This document shows, piece by piece, positions 1 to 6,683 of a stretch of DNA of 14,016 nucleotides. Every line of letters starts with the position of its first letter. Positions within the stretch are counted from its first letter, which is position 1. Under the pieces are notes generated by a model that saw only the letters and a list, made by a program, of their open reading frames with translations, was not told the DNA's origin and made no database searches. This DNA comes from Chrysochromulina parva (Eukaryota > Haptophyta > Prymnesiales > Chrysochromulinaceae): NCBI GenBank assembly GCA_002887195.1, contig PJAB01001508.1:1-14016 (forward strand), written 5' to 3'. Both the position numbers and the translations under genes were made by a program.

Positions 1-1
1 G

Positions 2-751
2 ACACCTGTGGATATTGTGCCGATACGGAGCCCACAATCTGTGCACACTGCATTGGCACGCAGATTTGCAGGTCAGTCTATCATCGAGATCGGCACGCGG
101 AATGGAGATGGAATGGAGTGCTATGCCCGCGTTGCAAGGCACGCTGTAGCGATTGAGATTGAGCGCTCGTACTGCCCGACGTTAATGACTCGCAGCGCAC
201 AGATGCAGCGCGTTAAAACTGGCCATGGTCATGGGCATCGAAACTTCACCGTGCGGTGCGAGTCCTATGAAGCCACGCCCATGGCAGTGTTTGAGCATGC
301 GGACTACGTCGAGGGGTTCATGGGACATACGGAGGTCAACGTTCACATTCTTCGCTTCCTTTCGAGCCATAGCGACCGCCTGCGCCCTCATTTTGAGGCC
401 CTGATTCTGCACGACCACGACGCAGGTGAGTGCCAAATTTCGCTTGAATTATTGAAGCCTTTTGCTACGTGGCACGAGGTGGTTGCCGCAACGCCTTTGG
501 AATGCGCGCGCTGCCACCATGCCATGCAGTCGGGAATCCTGAGGCCGTCAACATGGGTCAACTGTGGACGCGCGACGATGAGGGTACACATTTTGGGATT
601 TCGAATCCGGAGCGAGCAAGTGAAGGCAGGCCTAGCTGCGCTCGGCAGTGCAGATGACCCGAAGTCGAAGCTCAGCAAAGCTGTTGAGGAATCGAGAGCA
701 GCCAGAAGACGTGCTCAGCACAGCTGGCCGAATGATTGCAACGAATCGTAG
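2..751 (+). CDS. SAM-dependent methyltransferase-like protein, 5'-partial
   Basis: The reading frame is open to the left window edge. The first possible start inside is only a GTG at 8, which is implausible in a eukaryote, so the true start lies upstream. Counting that GTG as residue 1, residues 24-40 carry a Rossmann motif I (IIEIGTRNGDG), followed by a second strand ending in an acidic pair (AVAIEIE, 46-52), as in class I methyltransferases. A later strand, ALILHDHD, looks like the motif IV acidic region. The tail (about 215-247) is charged and low in complexity. The substrate is unknown; the motifs resemble uncharacterised algal FkbM/Rossmann-type methyltransferases. A consensus splice donor (CAG then GTGAGT at 426) lies inside the frame. 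If used with the AG at 528-529, the protein after residue 140 would change frame and end at 657. It is convergent with the second methyltransferase at 1434-2501. The fold call is moderate; the C-terminus is uncertain. Confidence 0.6.
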   Translation, partial: TPVDIVPIRSPQSVHTALARRFAGQSIIEIGTRNGDGMECYARVARHAVAIEIERSYCPTLMTRSAQMQRVKTGHGHGHRNFTVRCESYEATPMAVFEHADYVEGFMGHTEVNVHILRFLSSHSDRLRPHFEALILHDHDAGECQISLELLKPFATWHEVVAATPLECARCHHAMQSGILRPSTWVNCGRATMRVHILGFRIRSEQVKAGLAALGSADDPKSKLSKAVEESRAARRRAQHSWPNDCNES

Positions 752-1433
752 GAGAATCTTGCATTCGGGCAATCTTGGGGATGCGCTCTCCCCTGGGGCG
801 CTACTTCGTTCAACAGAGCTCCGTGCCACATTCTCAACTACGAAGTCTACCAAGCTGCGCGCGCGGCGCGGTCCAGCGGCGTGGTGAGCATGATCCTCGG
901 GCACACGCCATTGCAACTGTTTAACCCACCATGCACATGGTATGCATCCAGCAGCTGAGCGGCGTTTCAAAGCGGCGCTTCCACGCCACACAGCATCCCC
1001 GGAGGTGCGATGTGCGTGTTGACATCGAGAAGAGCCGCGAGATTAGCGCCGCCGTCCCCGCACGTGCGGGTGCGCTCGGCAGCGCACCGCGGGGACCGGG
1101 GTTGGATCGGAATCAGAGGTCCATACTGATATTTTACTGATACTCACCCTTTACCGAGCGGTGCGCGTGTGCTAGCAGCTAGGTATGGTCCAGTACACCC
1201 AAAGCAAGCTTCCTAGCTGACGCACCCCTTATATGATATATAATATGCTTTTACCGAGCCTCGGCCCGGCGCCTCGCGCGGCCGGGTGCCGTCAAGGCTC
1301 CACGGGCACGGCGCCCCGCCCGGCCTGAGCGGCCCTGACACGCGACATTAGACGTACGTAACGAACACGACGTCTTCCCAATGCCTCAGAAACCCCATTG
1401 TAGTCAGTCAGCGCGCCAGTGCGCGGCCATAGG
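752..1433. other. Intergenic region between two convergent methyltransferase-like genes
   Basis: No convincing gene is seen here. Only short, composition-driven open frames occur. It holds a 14-bp palindrome at 1057-1070, an AT-rich stretch at 1230-1247 (atatgatatataatatgc), and a GC-rich segment around 1260-1290 that can pair CCCGGC with GCCGGG. The decamer TTTACCGAGC occurs twice, near 1151 and 1250. The 3' ends of both flanking genes probably terminate here. Confidence 0.5.
1057..1070. promoter_or_regulatory. 14-bp perfect palindrome with CACGTG core
   Basis: CCCGCACGTGCGGG is a perfect 14-bp palindrome centred on a G-box/E-box core (CACGTG), the type of site bound by bZIP or bHLH dimers. 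It lies between convergent genes, so no target gene is evident. It may be chance in GC-rich DNA. Confidence 0.25.
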
Positions 1434-2501
1434 TCATCCGTCCCGCCCTTGCACGTACCTCTTTGTATCATATCGGCTACGTTGCGTGTCTTCGAAATTA
1501 CAGCCAAGCGGGCGACCTGTTACGAACTCCGTACCACGCAGCTTGCGCACTCCGCACAGATTGCGGAAGCACGTGAGTGATGCAATCGTGTGGTCGTCCC
1601 CCTCCATGACTGAGTACTTGCCGTTGCCGATGATCCAGCGCTTGTTGTCTCGCGAAGGCCCGCCGTGGAAGTCGCGGTTGAGCACATCAATGAAGCTCTT
1701 GAGCAACGCAATCGATGTGCCTGGATGGCCGGGGGGGCCTCCTCCGCAATGCTCGCCATAGCAGCCCCATTGCTTGCTGGCATAATACTGAGTCTCAATG
1801 TCCTCGATGACATAGAGTCCGCCCGGCCGGACGTGGGGCCACAGCGCTCGGATAGAGGCGAGGTGCTGGAAGTTGGCATGCCCGCCGTCGTCTATTATAA
1901 TGTCAAAGCCTCCTGGCGTCGCGTTCACGAGATGGCTGAGGAAGACAGGGTCGGCCTGACTTCCGACGTGAATGGTCATCTGTTGCGGAGAGCTTGCCGA
2001 AGAGATTGCAACGCACGGGTCCTTCTTCAGGAGATTTGCATCATCCGACGACGTGAGGCCGCAGCGGGCGCCGTTCACCTGCTTGTGAAGGGTGGCACTA
2101 CCCTGCGCCTTGCCATTCTCCACGCCGTGCACCTCAAGTTTCACACCAAGCGCTGATCGCCAGAGAGGCAACGACTCACCCGAATCAACACCTATCTCCA
2201 GCAGCCGAAGGCCTTCTCCGCCTGGGTGTAAGAACTTGAATGGCGCGAAGAGCTCCGCGTACATCCACCCAAAGCACCCCTCTTCTTTGCCAGCCTTGCT
2301 CCTCTTGAATGCCTCAGCGATTTTAGCGGGCTCGTCACGGCAGACTTTCAGCCTGTCAATGGCACTAGAAGAGGAAGGCGATGTGCTTTCGCTCAGCTCA
2401 CGTGGCGCTGAAGGGCCGAGGCTCGGTGGCAGACGCACACCAACCATCACGCCGAAGCCGAACACGACGACGACGACAAGAAAGCCGATGCCCCGCACCA
2501 T
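1434..2501 (-). CDS. Type II membrane-anchored SAM-dependent O-methyltransferase (MycE/TylF-like)
   Basis: This 355-aa protein starts with a single hydrophobic anchor (about residues 6-22, rich in V and F) after MVRG, then a Ser/Pro-rich stem (about 26-47). This is the layout of a Golgi or ER type II enzyme with a luminal catalytic domain. The domain has motif I LLEIGVDSGES (100-110) and the block from GFDIIIDDGGHAN (198-210) to PGGLYVIEDIET (226-237). That block is the signature of the mycinamicin/macrocin O-methyltransferase group, where the DDGGH region binds metal and positions the sugar substrate. The preceding HVGSQADP (178-185) also fits that group. A role in methylating a glycan or secreted metabolite is inferred. 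It begins at ATG 2501 and ends with TGA; no intron is needed. Its upstream side (2502-2700) holds the palindrome cluster. Several cysteines in the C-terminal third (247, 252, 311, 316, 334) are compatible with luminal disulphides. The fold is fairly sure, the substrate is not. Confidence 0.8.
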   Translation of the reverse strand: MVRGIGFLVVVVVFGFGVMVGVRLPPSLGPSAPRELSESTSPSSSSAIDRLKVCRDEPAKIAEAFKRSKAGKEEGCFGWMYAELFAPFKFLHPGGEGLRLLEIGVDSGESLPLWRSALGVKLEVHGVENGKAQGSATLHKQVNGARCGLTSSDDANLLKKDPCVAISSASSPQQMTIHVGSQADPVFLSHLVNATPGGFDIIIDDGGHANFQHLASIRALWPHVRPGGLYVIEDIETQYYASKQWGCYGEHCGGGPPGHPGTSIALLKSFIDVLNRDFHGGPSRDNKRWIIGNGKYSVMEGDDHTIASLTCFRNLCGVRKLRGTEFVTGRPLGCNFEDTQRSRYDTKRYVQGRDG

Positions 2502-2622
2502 TAGAGGTAACGGTGCGGCGGCGCGCGCGTATCCCTACCCTTCGCGTCGGCGCGCGATCGATAGTCCCCATTTTATGCGTGTTCCCAAACTTCCTTACGG
2601 GTACTGTAGCCATTGTTCATGT

Positions 2623-2686
2623 TACCGCGGTAATACCGGTAAAAAGACACAGGGGGGAATACCGTACACACAACACGTACCGGTAC
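2623..2686. promoter_or_regulatory. Cluster of three related palindromes upstream of the methyltransferase
   Basis: Within 64 bp there are three perfect palindromes built on the same half-site: TACCGCGGTA (2623-2632), TACCGGTA (2634-2641) and GTACCGGTAC (2677-2686). They lie 122-185 bp upstream of the ATG of the leftward methyltransferase at 2501. A dimeric regulator binding TACCG half-sites is a reasonable guess. No protein can be named. Confidence 0.35.
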
Positions 2687-2857
2687 AGAGCCCAGAAGAG
2701 AAGACAATACAAGACCCCGAAACAAGGCCCCGAAGGGAGACACATGCAGGCAGAGAGCCGAGAAACAGCCTATAAGAGAAGATCGGCGAGACCCAAATAT
2801 GAACTCGGGAGGGAGCGCGCCCGCACGTACACACGTTCCCCTTGCTGGCCTGTTGGC

Positions 2858-2924
2858 AGTAGTCATGTAAGCGCCCCCCCCGGGGGACGCGCCTGCATCA
2901 GCGCCGCTGTACTGTGTGGTCCTG
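2858..2924 (+). repeat. Dispersed ~60-nt repeat, copy A (inverted partner at 13021-13080)
   Basis: This copy matches the reverse complement of 13021-13080. The block 2894-2924 agrees at 30 of 31 positions; the left block shares AGTAGTCA and a GCGCCCCC run with small indels. Both copies can be read as C-(I/M)-S-A-A-V-L-C-G-P-V, so a decayed coding fragment is possible. It could also be the terminal repeat of an element or a shared promoter segment. No protein gene follows this copy in its own orientation. Confidence 0.65.
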
Positions 2925-3307
2925 TCACTGAGTTCAAAATCAGGTGGTGGGGATAGTGTGTGAATCCAGAAAGAATACCCTCCCCTACCGCCTACCCCTT
3001 TGGGTCAAGTGTTTTAATTCACACGATCGTTCACTCCGCCGGATAAGACAAAGTCAAGTTTTGCGATCCGGTTTTGATCCTGGACCCGTGCGAGTGTCGG
3101 ACTGCGTACCTTAGTGCCGTAATTTGTGGTAATAGTCTCTAACGCGTGACGGACCCGGCCGACCTGCTCCGAGAACGGCGTGTTCGCTGGAGGCGGCTGT
3201 CGGCTGTGTCCGGTCCGATCCGCCGAGATGTGAGTCGATATCACGAACGATGTCGGTGCGACGTGTGAGTTCTGAGTAGAGCGAGCGCCACATGTGCATC
3301 GGTGTAG

Positions 3308-3314
3308 TATAAAG
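3308..3314 (+). promoter_or_regulatory. TATA-like box with no protein gene downstream
   Basis: TATAAAG lies in otherwise GC-rich DNA, 88 bp beyond the stop of the leftward canopy gene and pointing into it. It could start an antisense or short noncoding transcript. I found no match to a familiar snRNA in the following 90 nt. Weak evidence. Confidence 0.2.
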
Positions 3315-3401
3315 GCGTCACCATTCGCCGCGGTTTCTCATCTCAAGTTCGTCGTCTTCGTCTGGCTCTGGGTCGCGCGCTCTATACTTTAAGAAGCCGA
3401 G

Positions 3402-5246
3402 CTAAAGCTCTTCTTTGGGTTTAGGCGCCGCTGATGGACTTGCGTCCGCGTCGCCGCCTGCGCCTGAGCCGCCGGCGGCGTTGGCGCCGCTCCCATCCTT
3501 AGCGGCGGGTGCAAGCGCGGTGGCAACCTCCACGAGCGCCTGTAGCCGCGGTAGCTCACAGCGCGGCAGCAGCTTGGCACACTGCGACAGGCCTTGATCG
3601 TCGAGCACGGCGCGCATCAGCACTTCCGCATGCTCATCCACGACAGCGCGACAGCGGAGCTTGCCCCGGGCATGGCAGGCGCTCACATCCACCTTCCCCT
3701 CCTTCACCGCGGGCCAGGCGAGGCTCTCAGCGCCCTCGCCACCCTCGCCACCCGCGCCGCCCTCGCCGCTACTGCTGCTGCCACGCTTGTCGCTGCCGCC
3801 GCGCTCGTCGCTGCTGCCGCCCTTGAGGTAGTCAAACTCTTGCGCCGCCCTCTTCGCTGATGCTGTTTTCGTCGCTGTGGCCACGGTCTCGTTGAAGACT
3901 GCCATCGCGTCCCCACACACAGGCTGGAGCAGCGAGGCTTCGTCACAAACGCCCTCGAGAGCCTCCTCCAGTGCAGCGGCGAGGGCGACCCGGTACTCAT
4001 TCTTGAGCCAGCGCTTGGTCTGCGCCTTCTGCACCTTGTCAATCTTCTGGGCCTTGCGCTCATTGGCCTCCTTGGAGAGCTCGAGCTCGTCGTGCGTCGT
4101 CTCGAGCGCCCGCCGCAGCTTCCCGACGATGAGCCCGCATAGGTCACAGCGCTCGAGCGGTTGCCGCGGGTCCGTCGGAGGGGCGGCGCTTGCGGGAGCA
4201 CGCCGCCGCGCCGCGGCGGCCTTGGTGGCGGCCTTGAGACTGTCGTGATTCTTCGCGAGCAGCTCGGTCATCCGCTCCTCGCGCTCCTTGAGCACAACGC
4301 CGAGGGCACTGCCTTCCTTTTTAGGAAGGAACGTGAGCAGAAACTGCGTGAGCTGCGTGCGCACCTCGGGCTCTCTGGCAAACGCGAGCGCCTTCTCGCC
4401 CAGTTCGGGCATCGACTTGGGCTCGTCGCGGTCTCCGACGAGATAGAGCACGAGTGACGCGCCATTCGGGTCCGCGAGCGGCGCGTTCGTGGGCACTTCG
4501 TTCTTGAGCAGGTCGAGCTGAGCAAAGGCGAGCTTGACGTGCGCGCCACTCGTCGTGTTGAGGCCGACCGCGAGGCTGTAGAACTCTGAGGCGAGCGCGG
4601 CGTAGCGCATGTCCGAGAACTCGTAAGCCCTCTCTTTGGTCGCCGAGCCGTTGTGCAGCAGCACGAGCACGTGCTGGTCAGGCGCGCGGATACCCTTGGA
4701 AAAGGTTGTGCCCACTAGCCGTGTCACCACGCCGCGCACCTTGGACGCCTTGCCCTTGGGCTCCTTTTCGGACTTGCCCTTGTGCTGGAAGGCAGCAATG
4801 GCCTTGTCACGGGCCTCGCCATCGCAACCCGGCACCGCTTTCGCGCAGAAGCCCTCGTGCTTCTGATCGAGGATGGCGCGCGGCAGAGCATCCTCGTGCT
4901 CCTCGATCAGCTTCGTGCAAGCCCCGATGAGCGCACGGCTCGAGGTAATGGCGTCGCGCCCACACACTTTCTCCATCTCCTCCTCGATGCTCGCGCGCAG
5001 CGCCACATTGTACTCATTCTTGAGCCAGCGTTTGGTCTGCGCCTTTTGCACTTTGTCGATCTTCTGCGCCTTGAGATCGTTGGCCTCTTTGGACAGCTCG
5101 AGCTCCTTCTTCTCGCGGGAAAACGCGACGGCGAGCTGCTTCACCGTCGTGGTGCACGCAGCGCACGCGGCGGCCGAGTCGGGCTGCGCGACGGCAGCGG
5201 CCTTGAGCAGGGCGAGAATTACGACTGAACGAGCTGGGGTCCGCAT
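3402..5246 (-). CDS. ER-luminal canopy–thioredoxin-like–canopy protein with KEEL retention signal
   Basis: This 614-aa protein starts with a signal peptide (about 1-20) and ends in KEEL, a KDEL-type ER retrieval signal. Canopy/DUF3456-like (saposin-related) domain 1 has six cysteines: 28, 31, 95, 110, 134, 141. Domain 2 repeats the same spacing: 367, 370, 434, then 532, 556, 563. The blocks CTKLIEEHEDAL (110-121) and CRAVVDEHAEVL (532-543) match the canopy pattern that follows the fourth cysteine. Between the domains, about 172-310, lies a thioredoxin/PDI-like fold (LVGTTFSKGI, HVLVLLHNG, LVLYLVGDRDEP) with no cysteine at all, so it cannot be an oxidoreductase. Sequons at N199, N230 and N452 fit an ER location. 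A Gly/Ser-rich stretch (476-508) lies in an ~83-residue insertion within domain 2. Canopy proteins in animals act as ER co-chaperones; a client-binding or folding role here is inferred. The start at ATG 5246 is supported by the signal peptide. No intron is needed. Confidence 0.85.
   Translation of the reverse strand: MRTPARSVVILALLKAAAVAQPDSAAACAACTTTVKQLAVAFSREKKELELSKEANDLKAQKIDKVQKAQTKRWLKNEYNVALRASIEEEMEKVCGRDAITSSRALIGACTKLIEEHEDALPRAILDQKHEGFCAKAVPGCDGEARDKAIAAFQHKGKSEKEPKGKASKVRGVVTRLVGTTFSKGIRAPDQHVLVLLHNGSATKERAYEFSDMRYAALASEFYSLAVGLNTTSGAHVKLAFAQLDLLKNEVPTNAPLADPNGASLVLYLVGDRDEPKSMPELGEKALAFAREPEVRTQLTQFLLTFLPKKEGSALGVVLKEREERMTELLAKNHDSLKAATKAAAARRRAPASAAPPTDPRQPLERCDLCGLIVGKLRRALETTHDELELSKEANERKAQKIDKVQKAQTKRWLKNEYRVALAAALEEALEGVCDEASLLQPVCGDAMAVFNETVATATKTASAKRAAQEFDYLKGGSSDERGGSDKRGSSSSGEGGAGGEGGEGAESLAWPAVKEGKVDVSACHARGKLRCRAVVDEHAEVLMRAVLDDQGLSQCAKLLPRCELPRLQALVEVATALAPAAKDGSGANAAGGSGAGGDADASPSAAPKPKEEL
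3981..4088 (-). repeat. Internal duplication, second copy (residues 387-422)
   Basis: This segment encodes the helix after the CxxC of canopy domain 2. It matches residues 48-83 of domain 1 (DNA 4998-5105) at 33 of 36 residues, and at about 92 of 108 bases by hand alignment. The rest of the two domains is far more diverged, so this block is either strongly constrained or recently homogenised. Confidence 0.85.
4998..5105 (-). repeat. Internal duplication, first copy (residues 48-83)
   Basis: Partner of 3981-4088. It is a lysine/glutamate-rich, probably helical block containing QKIDKVQKAQTKRWLKNEY, identical in both canopy domains over that stretch. Confidence 0.85.
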
Positions 5247-5507
5247 GACACGTCACAGGCTTCCGGAAAAAAATTTTGGGGGGAGAAAAGGAGAAAAGGA
5301 TGTCTCTGTCGGGGGGAGCCGTTGACTCAGCCGTCCTCAACGTGCCTAGCACAAGATGAAATGTCAGAGCAATCAATCCCCAAAGAGGCTTTGAGGGCTC
5401 CTGTGACCGTACCTTGGTCGACTTTATAAGGTGAAAAAGGACTAGGAATCCAGGAAAAATAACTGGCTTTATAAACTATAATTTTCTGTGAAAAGTGATT
5501 CCTTTTT
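5247..5507. promoter_or_regulatory. Divergent upstream region of the canopy gene and the tRNA
   Basis: AT-richer than its surroundings. CTTTATAAGG around 5424-5433 reads as a TATA-like site on either strand and could serve the leftward canopy gene, about 180 bp from its ATG. TTTATAAACTATAATTTT, ending about 25 nt before the tRNA, resembles the AT-rich upstream element of plant-type tRNA genes. A 14-mer TTCCGGAAAAAAAT at 5261-5274 recurs inverted at 5581-5594. Confidence 0.35.
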
Positions 5508-5580
5508 GGGCCTGTGGCCTAATGGACAAGGCATCCGACCTCGGATCGGGAGATTGTAGGTTCGAGTCCTACCAGGCTCA
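5508..5580 (+). tRNA. tRNA-Arg, anticodon UCG, with C33
   Basis: A full cloverleaf folds. Acceptor GGGCCTG pairs with CAGGCTC (one G-U) with discriminator A at 5580. The D stem is GCCT/AGGC with GG at 5524-5525 and A20. The anticodon stem is TCCGA/TCGGG, and the T stem GTAGG/CCTAC has loop TTCGAGT. The anticodon loop is C C TCG G A, so positions 34-36 are TCG (5541-5543), reading CGA and, by wobble, other CGN codons. A20 and C35 are arginine identity elements. The internal promoter is intact: A box at 5515-5525 and B box GGTTCGAGTCC at 5559-5569. No intron. The odd point is position 33 (5540), which is C instead of the near-universal U. Elsewhere C33 is best known from animal initiator tRNAs. 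It may be a functional variant or a decaying copy. Confidence 0.92.
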
Positions 5581-5581
5581 A

Positions 5582-5588
5582 TTTTTTT
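5582..5588 (+). terminator. RNA polymerase III terminator
   Basis: A run of seven T on the sense strand begins two bases after the discriminator of the tRNA, the usual Pol III stop signal. It supports the tRNA being a transcribed gene. Confidence 0.85.
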
Positions 5589-5657
5589 CCGGAAACACTT
5601 CCCTGTGAATATGTTTTCACGGCTGTTTTGTGTTATCAATGAAAATGTCAGAAAAGC

Positions 5658-6266
5658 ATGACGACCCGCTGCAATGACTCGCATTGTGCATGGCGCGATG
5701 CAGACGCCAGAATACTCTATGCGCCACTCGACCCGCTGGCGTGGCGACGTAACGGCGTTCGTGAGTTGCAAACAAAGGTTGCACTTGCTGACGATGGCAA
5801 GGGTAGGGGCGTTTTTGCGCGGCAGCGTGCAGGTCCGGGCAGATGGGTGTGCTCGTATGCCGGCACATACTTCGGTCCGCGTGCACTGCTGCGAAGATAC
5901 CAGGCTGGTGATGTGCCCATGTATGCCTATCGTCTGGGGCTGGGCGCCATCGATGCACGGGACAGCAGCCACTTCTCGGCGATGATCAATCACAACGAGA
6001 AGGCGAATTTGCATGCGATTGTGTCGGTCGCGGCCAAACGTATCGATTTCTACGCCAAGCGCCCTCTGAGCGTAGGCACGGAGCTCACGATCGACTACGG
6101 GACGGGATACTGGCGCAGTCGCACGCAGCGGCCCGCTGGCGGCACCGAATCCAGGCCAATCGCCCTGCGTGGAAAACGAAGATGGCGGCCGCCCCACCTC
6201 TGGGGGCGACCTGTCAGCCGCGCGAATCACACGTCATTCGATCATCTGCATTCTTCGGATGGATGA
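5658..6266 (+). CDS. Small single-domain SET protein (predicted lysine methyltransferase)
   Basis: This 202-aa protein consists mostly of one SET domain. Visible motifs are GKGRGVFA (47-54, the first SET strand and SAM-loop entry), SYAGTYFG (66-73), FSAMINHNEKANL (106-118, the NH pseudoknot motif, NHS/C in most families), and AKRPLSVGTELTIDYG (133-148, closing with the catalytic-site D-Y). These would place SAM and lysine as in protein lysine methyltransferases. There is no pre-SET or cysteine-rich post-SET, and the last 50 residues are basic and poorly ordered. The size is close to minimal SET enzymes, including those of large algal viruses, but nothing here proves viral origin. The ATG at 5658 is 69 bp after the tRNA T-run, so its promoter must overlap or lie next to the tRNA. 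Histone or non-histone target unknown. The domain call is good. Confidence 0.82.
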   Translation: MTTRCNDSHCAWRDADARILYAPLDPLAWRRNGVRELQTKVALADDGKGRGVFARQRAGPGRWVCSYAGTYFGPRALLRRYQAGDVPMYAYRLGLGAIDARDSSHFSAMINHNEKANLHAIVSVAAKRIDFYAKRPLSVGTELTIDYGTGYWRSRTQRPAGGTESRPIALRGKRRWRPPHLWGRPVSRANHTSFDHLHSSDG

Positions 6267-6683
6267 GGTGTTGATGCGCAGCGCCGCAGGTGATGGCGTG
6301 ATGCGTGATCGTCGGAAAACTTCGATTCCGATGGCGACCCGTGTTAGACCCGTGCGGTGCGCGCTTGTGACCGCCTCGTGTCGGTGAACCATGCGGTGAA
6401 CGCGCAGTGCGCGTTGATGATCCGATCGTTATTTTAACACAATAAGGTGACCTGCGCGCGCGCGTAGCGACACCGACAGTCTTTACTCGCAGTTGAGCTT
6501 GGGGCGGCTGTGGCTCAGGCTCAGGCAGCTGTGTCGTGTGTTAGCTGAATTCTCTCATCGGTCCCGACGGGCGGACGCGGCCGAGGGCGTGTATGCGGGG
6601 TGTACGGACCGGACGGATGTGTCTTGACCCGACCGGACGAAGGGCCCGGCCGCACGGCAAGAGCTCTGACGTGACTTGTGCCT
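6267..6683. other. Intergenic region between convergent genes
   Basis: This lies between the SET gene (+) and the unknown plastid-type gene (-), so it should hold two 3' ends. I see a short CG alternation near 6452-6463 and GC-rich low-complexity DNA (6565-6660). No gene or clear signal is supported. Confidence 0.45.

Larger units (their letters stand above)
2502..3401. other. 900-bp intergenic region, likely promoter of the methyltransferase plus 3' flank of the canopy gene
   Basis: No gene is supported. The left part is the upstream region of the leftward methyltransferase and carries three TACCG-type palindromes (2623-2686). The middle holds repeat copy A (2858-2924). An 8-bp inverted pair, GTGTGAAT (2958-2965) and ATTCACAC (3017-3024), flanks a pyrimidine-rich stretch. 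A TATAAAG on the plus strand at 3308-3314 has no protein gene downstream. The open frame at 2381-2956 (+) is arginine-rich and overlaps the methyltransferase antisense, so it is not called. Confidence 0.5.

Noticed and set aside
2092..2956. Two overlapping plus-strand open frames (2092-2775, 2381-2956)
   Set aside because: They are antisense to the methyltransferase N-terminus and then run into intergenic DNA; arginine-rich, no motif.
5469..6230. 253-codon minus-strand open frame
   Set aside because: It runs through the tRNA and is antisense to the SET gene; no recognisable domain and improbable start.
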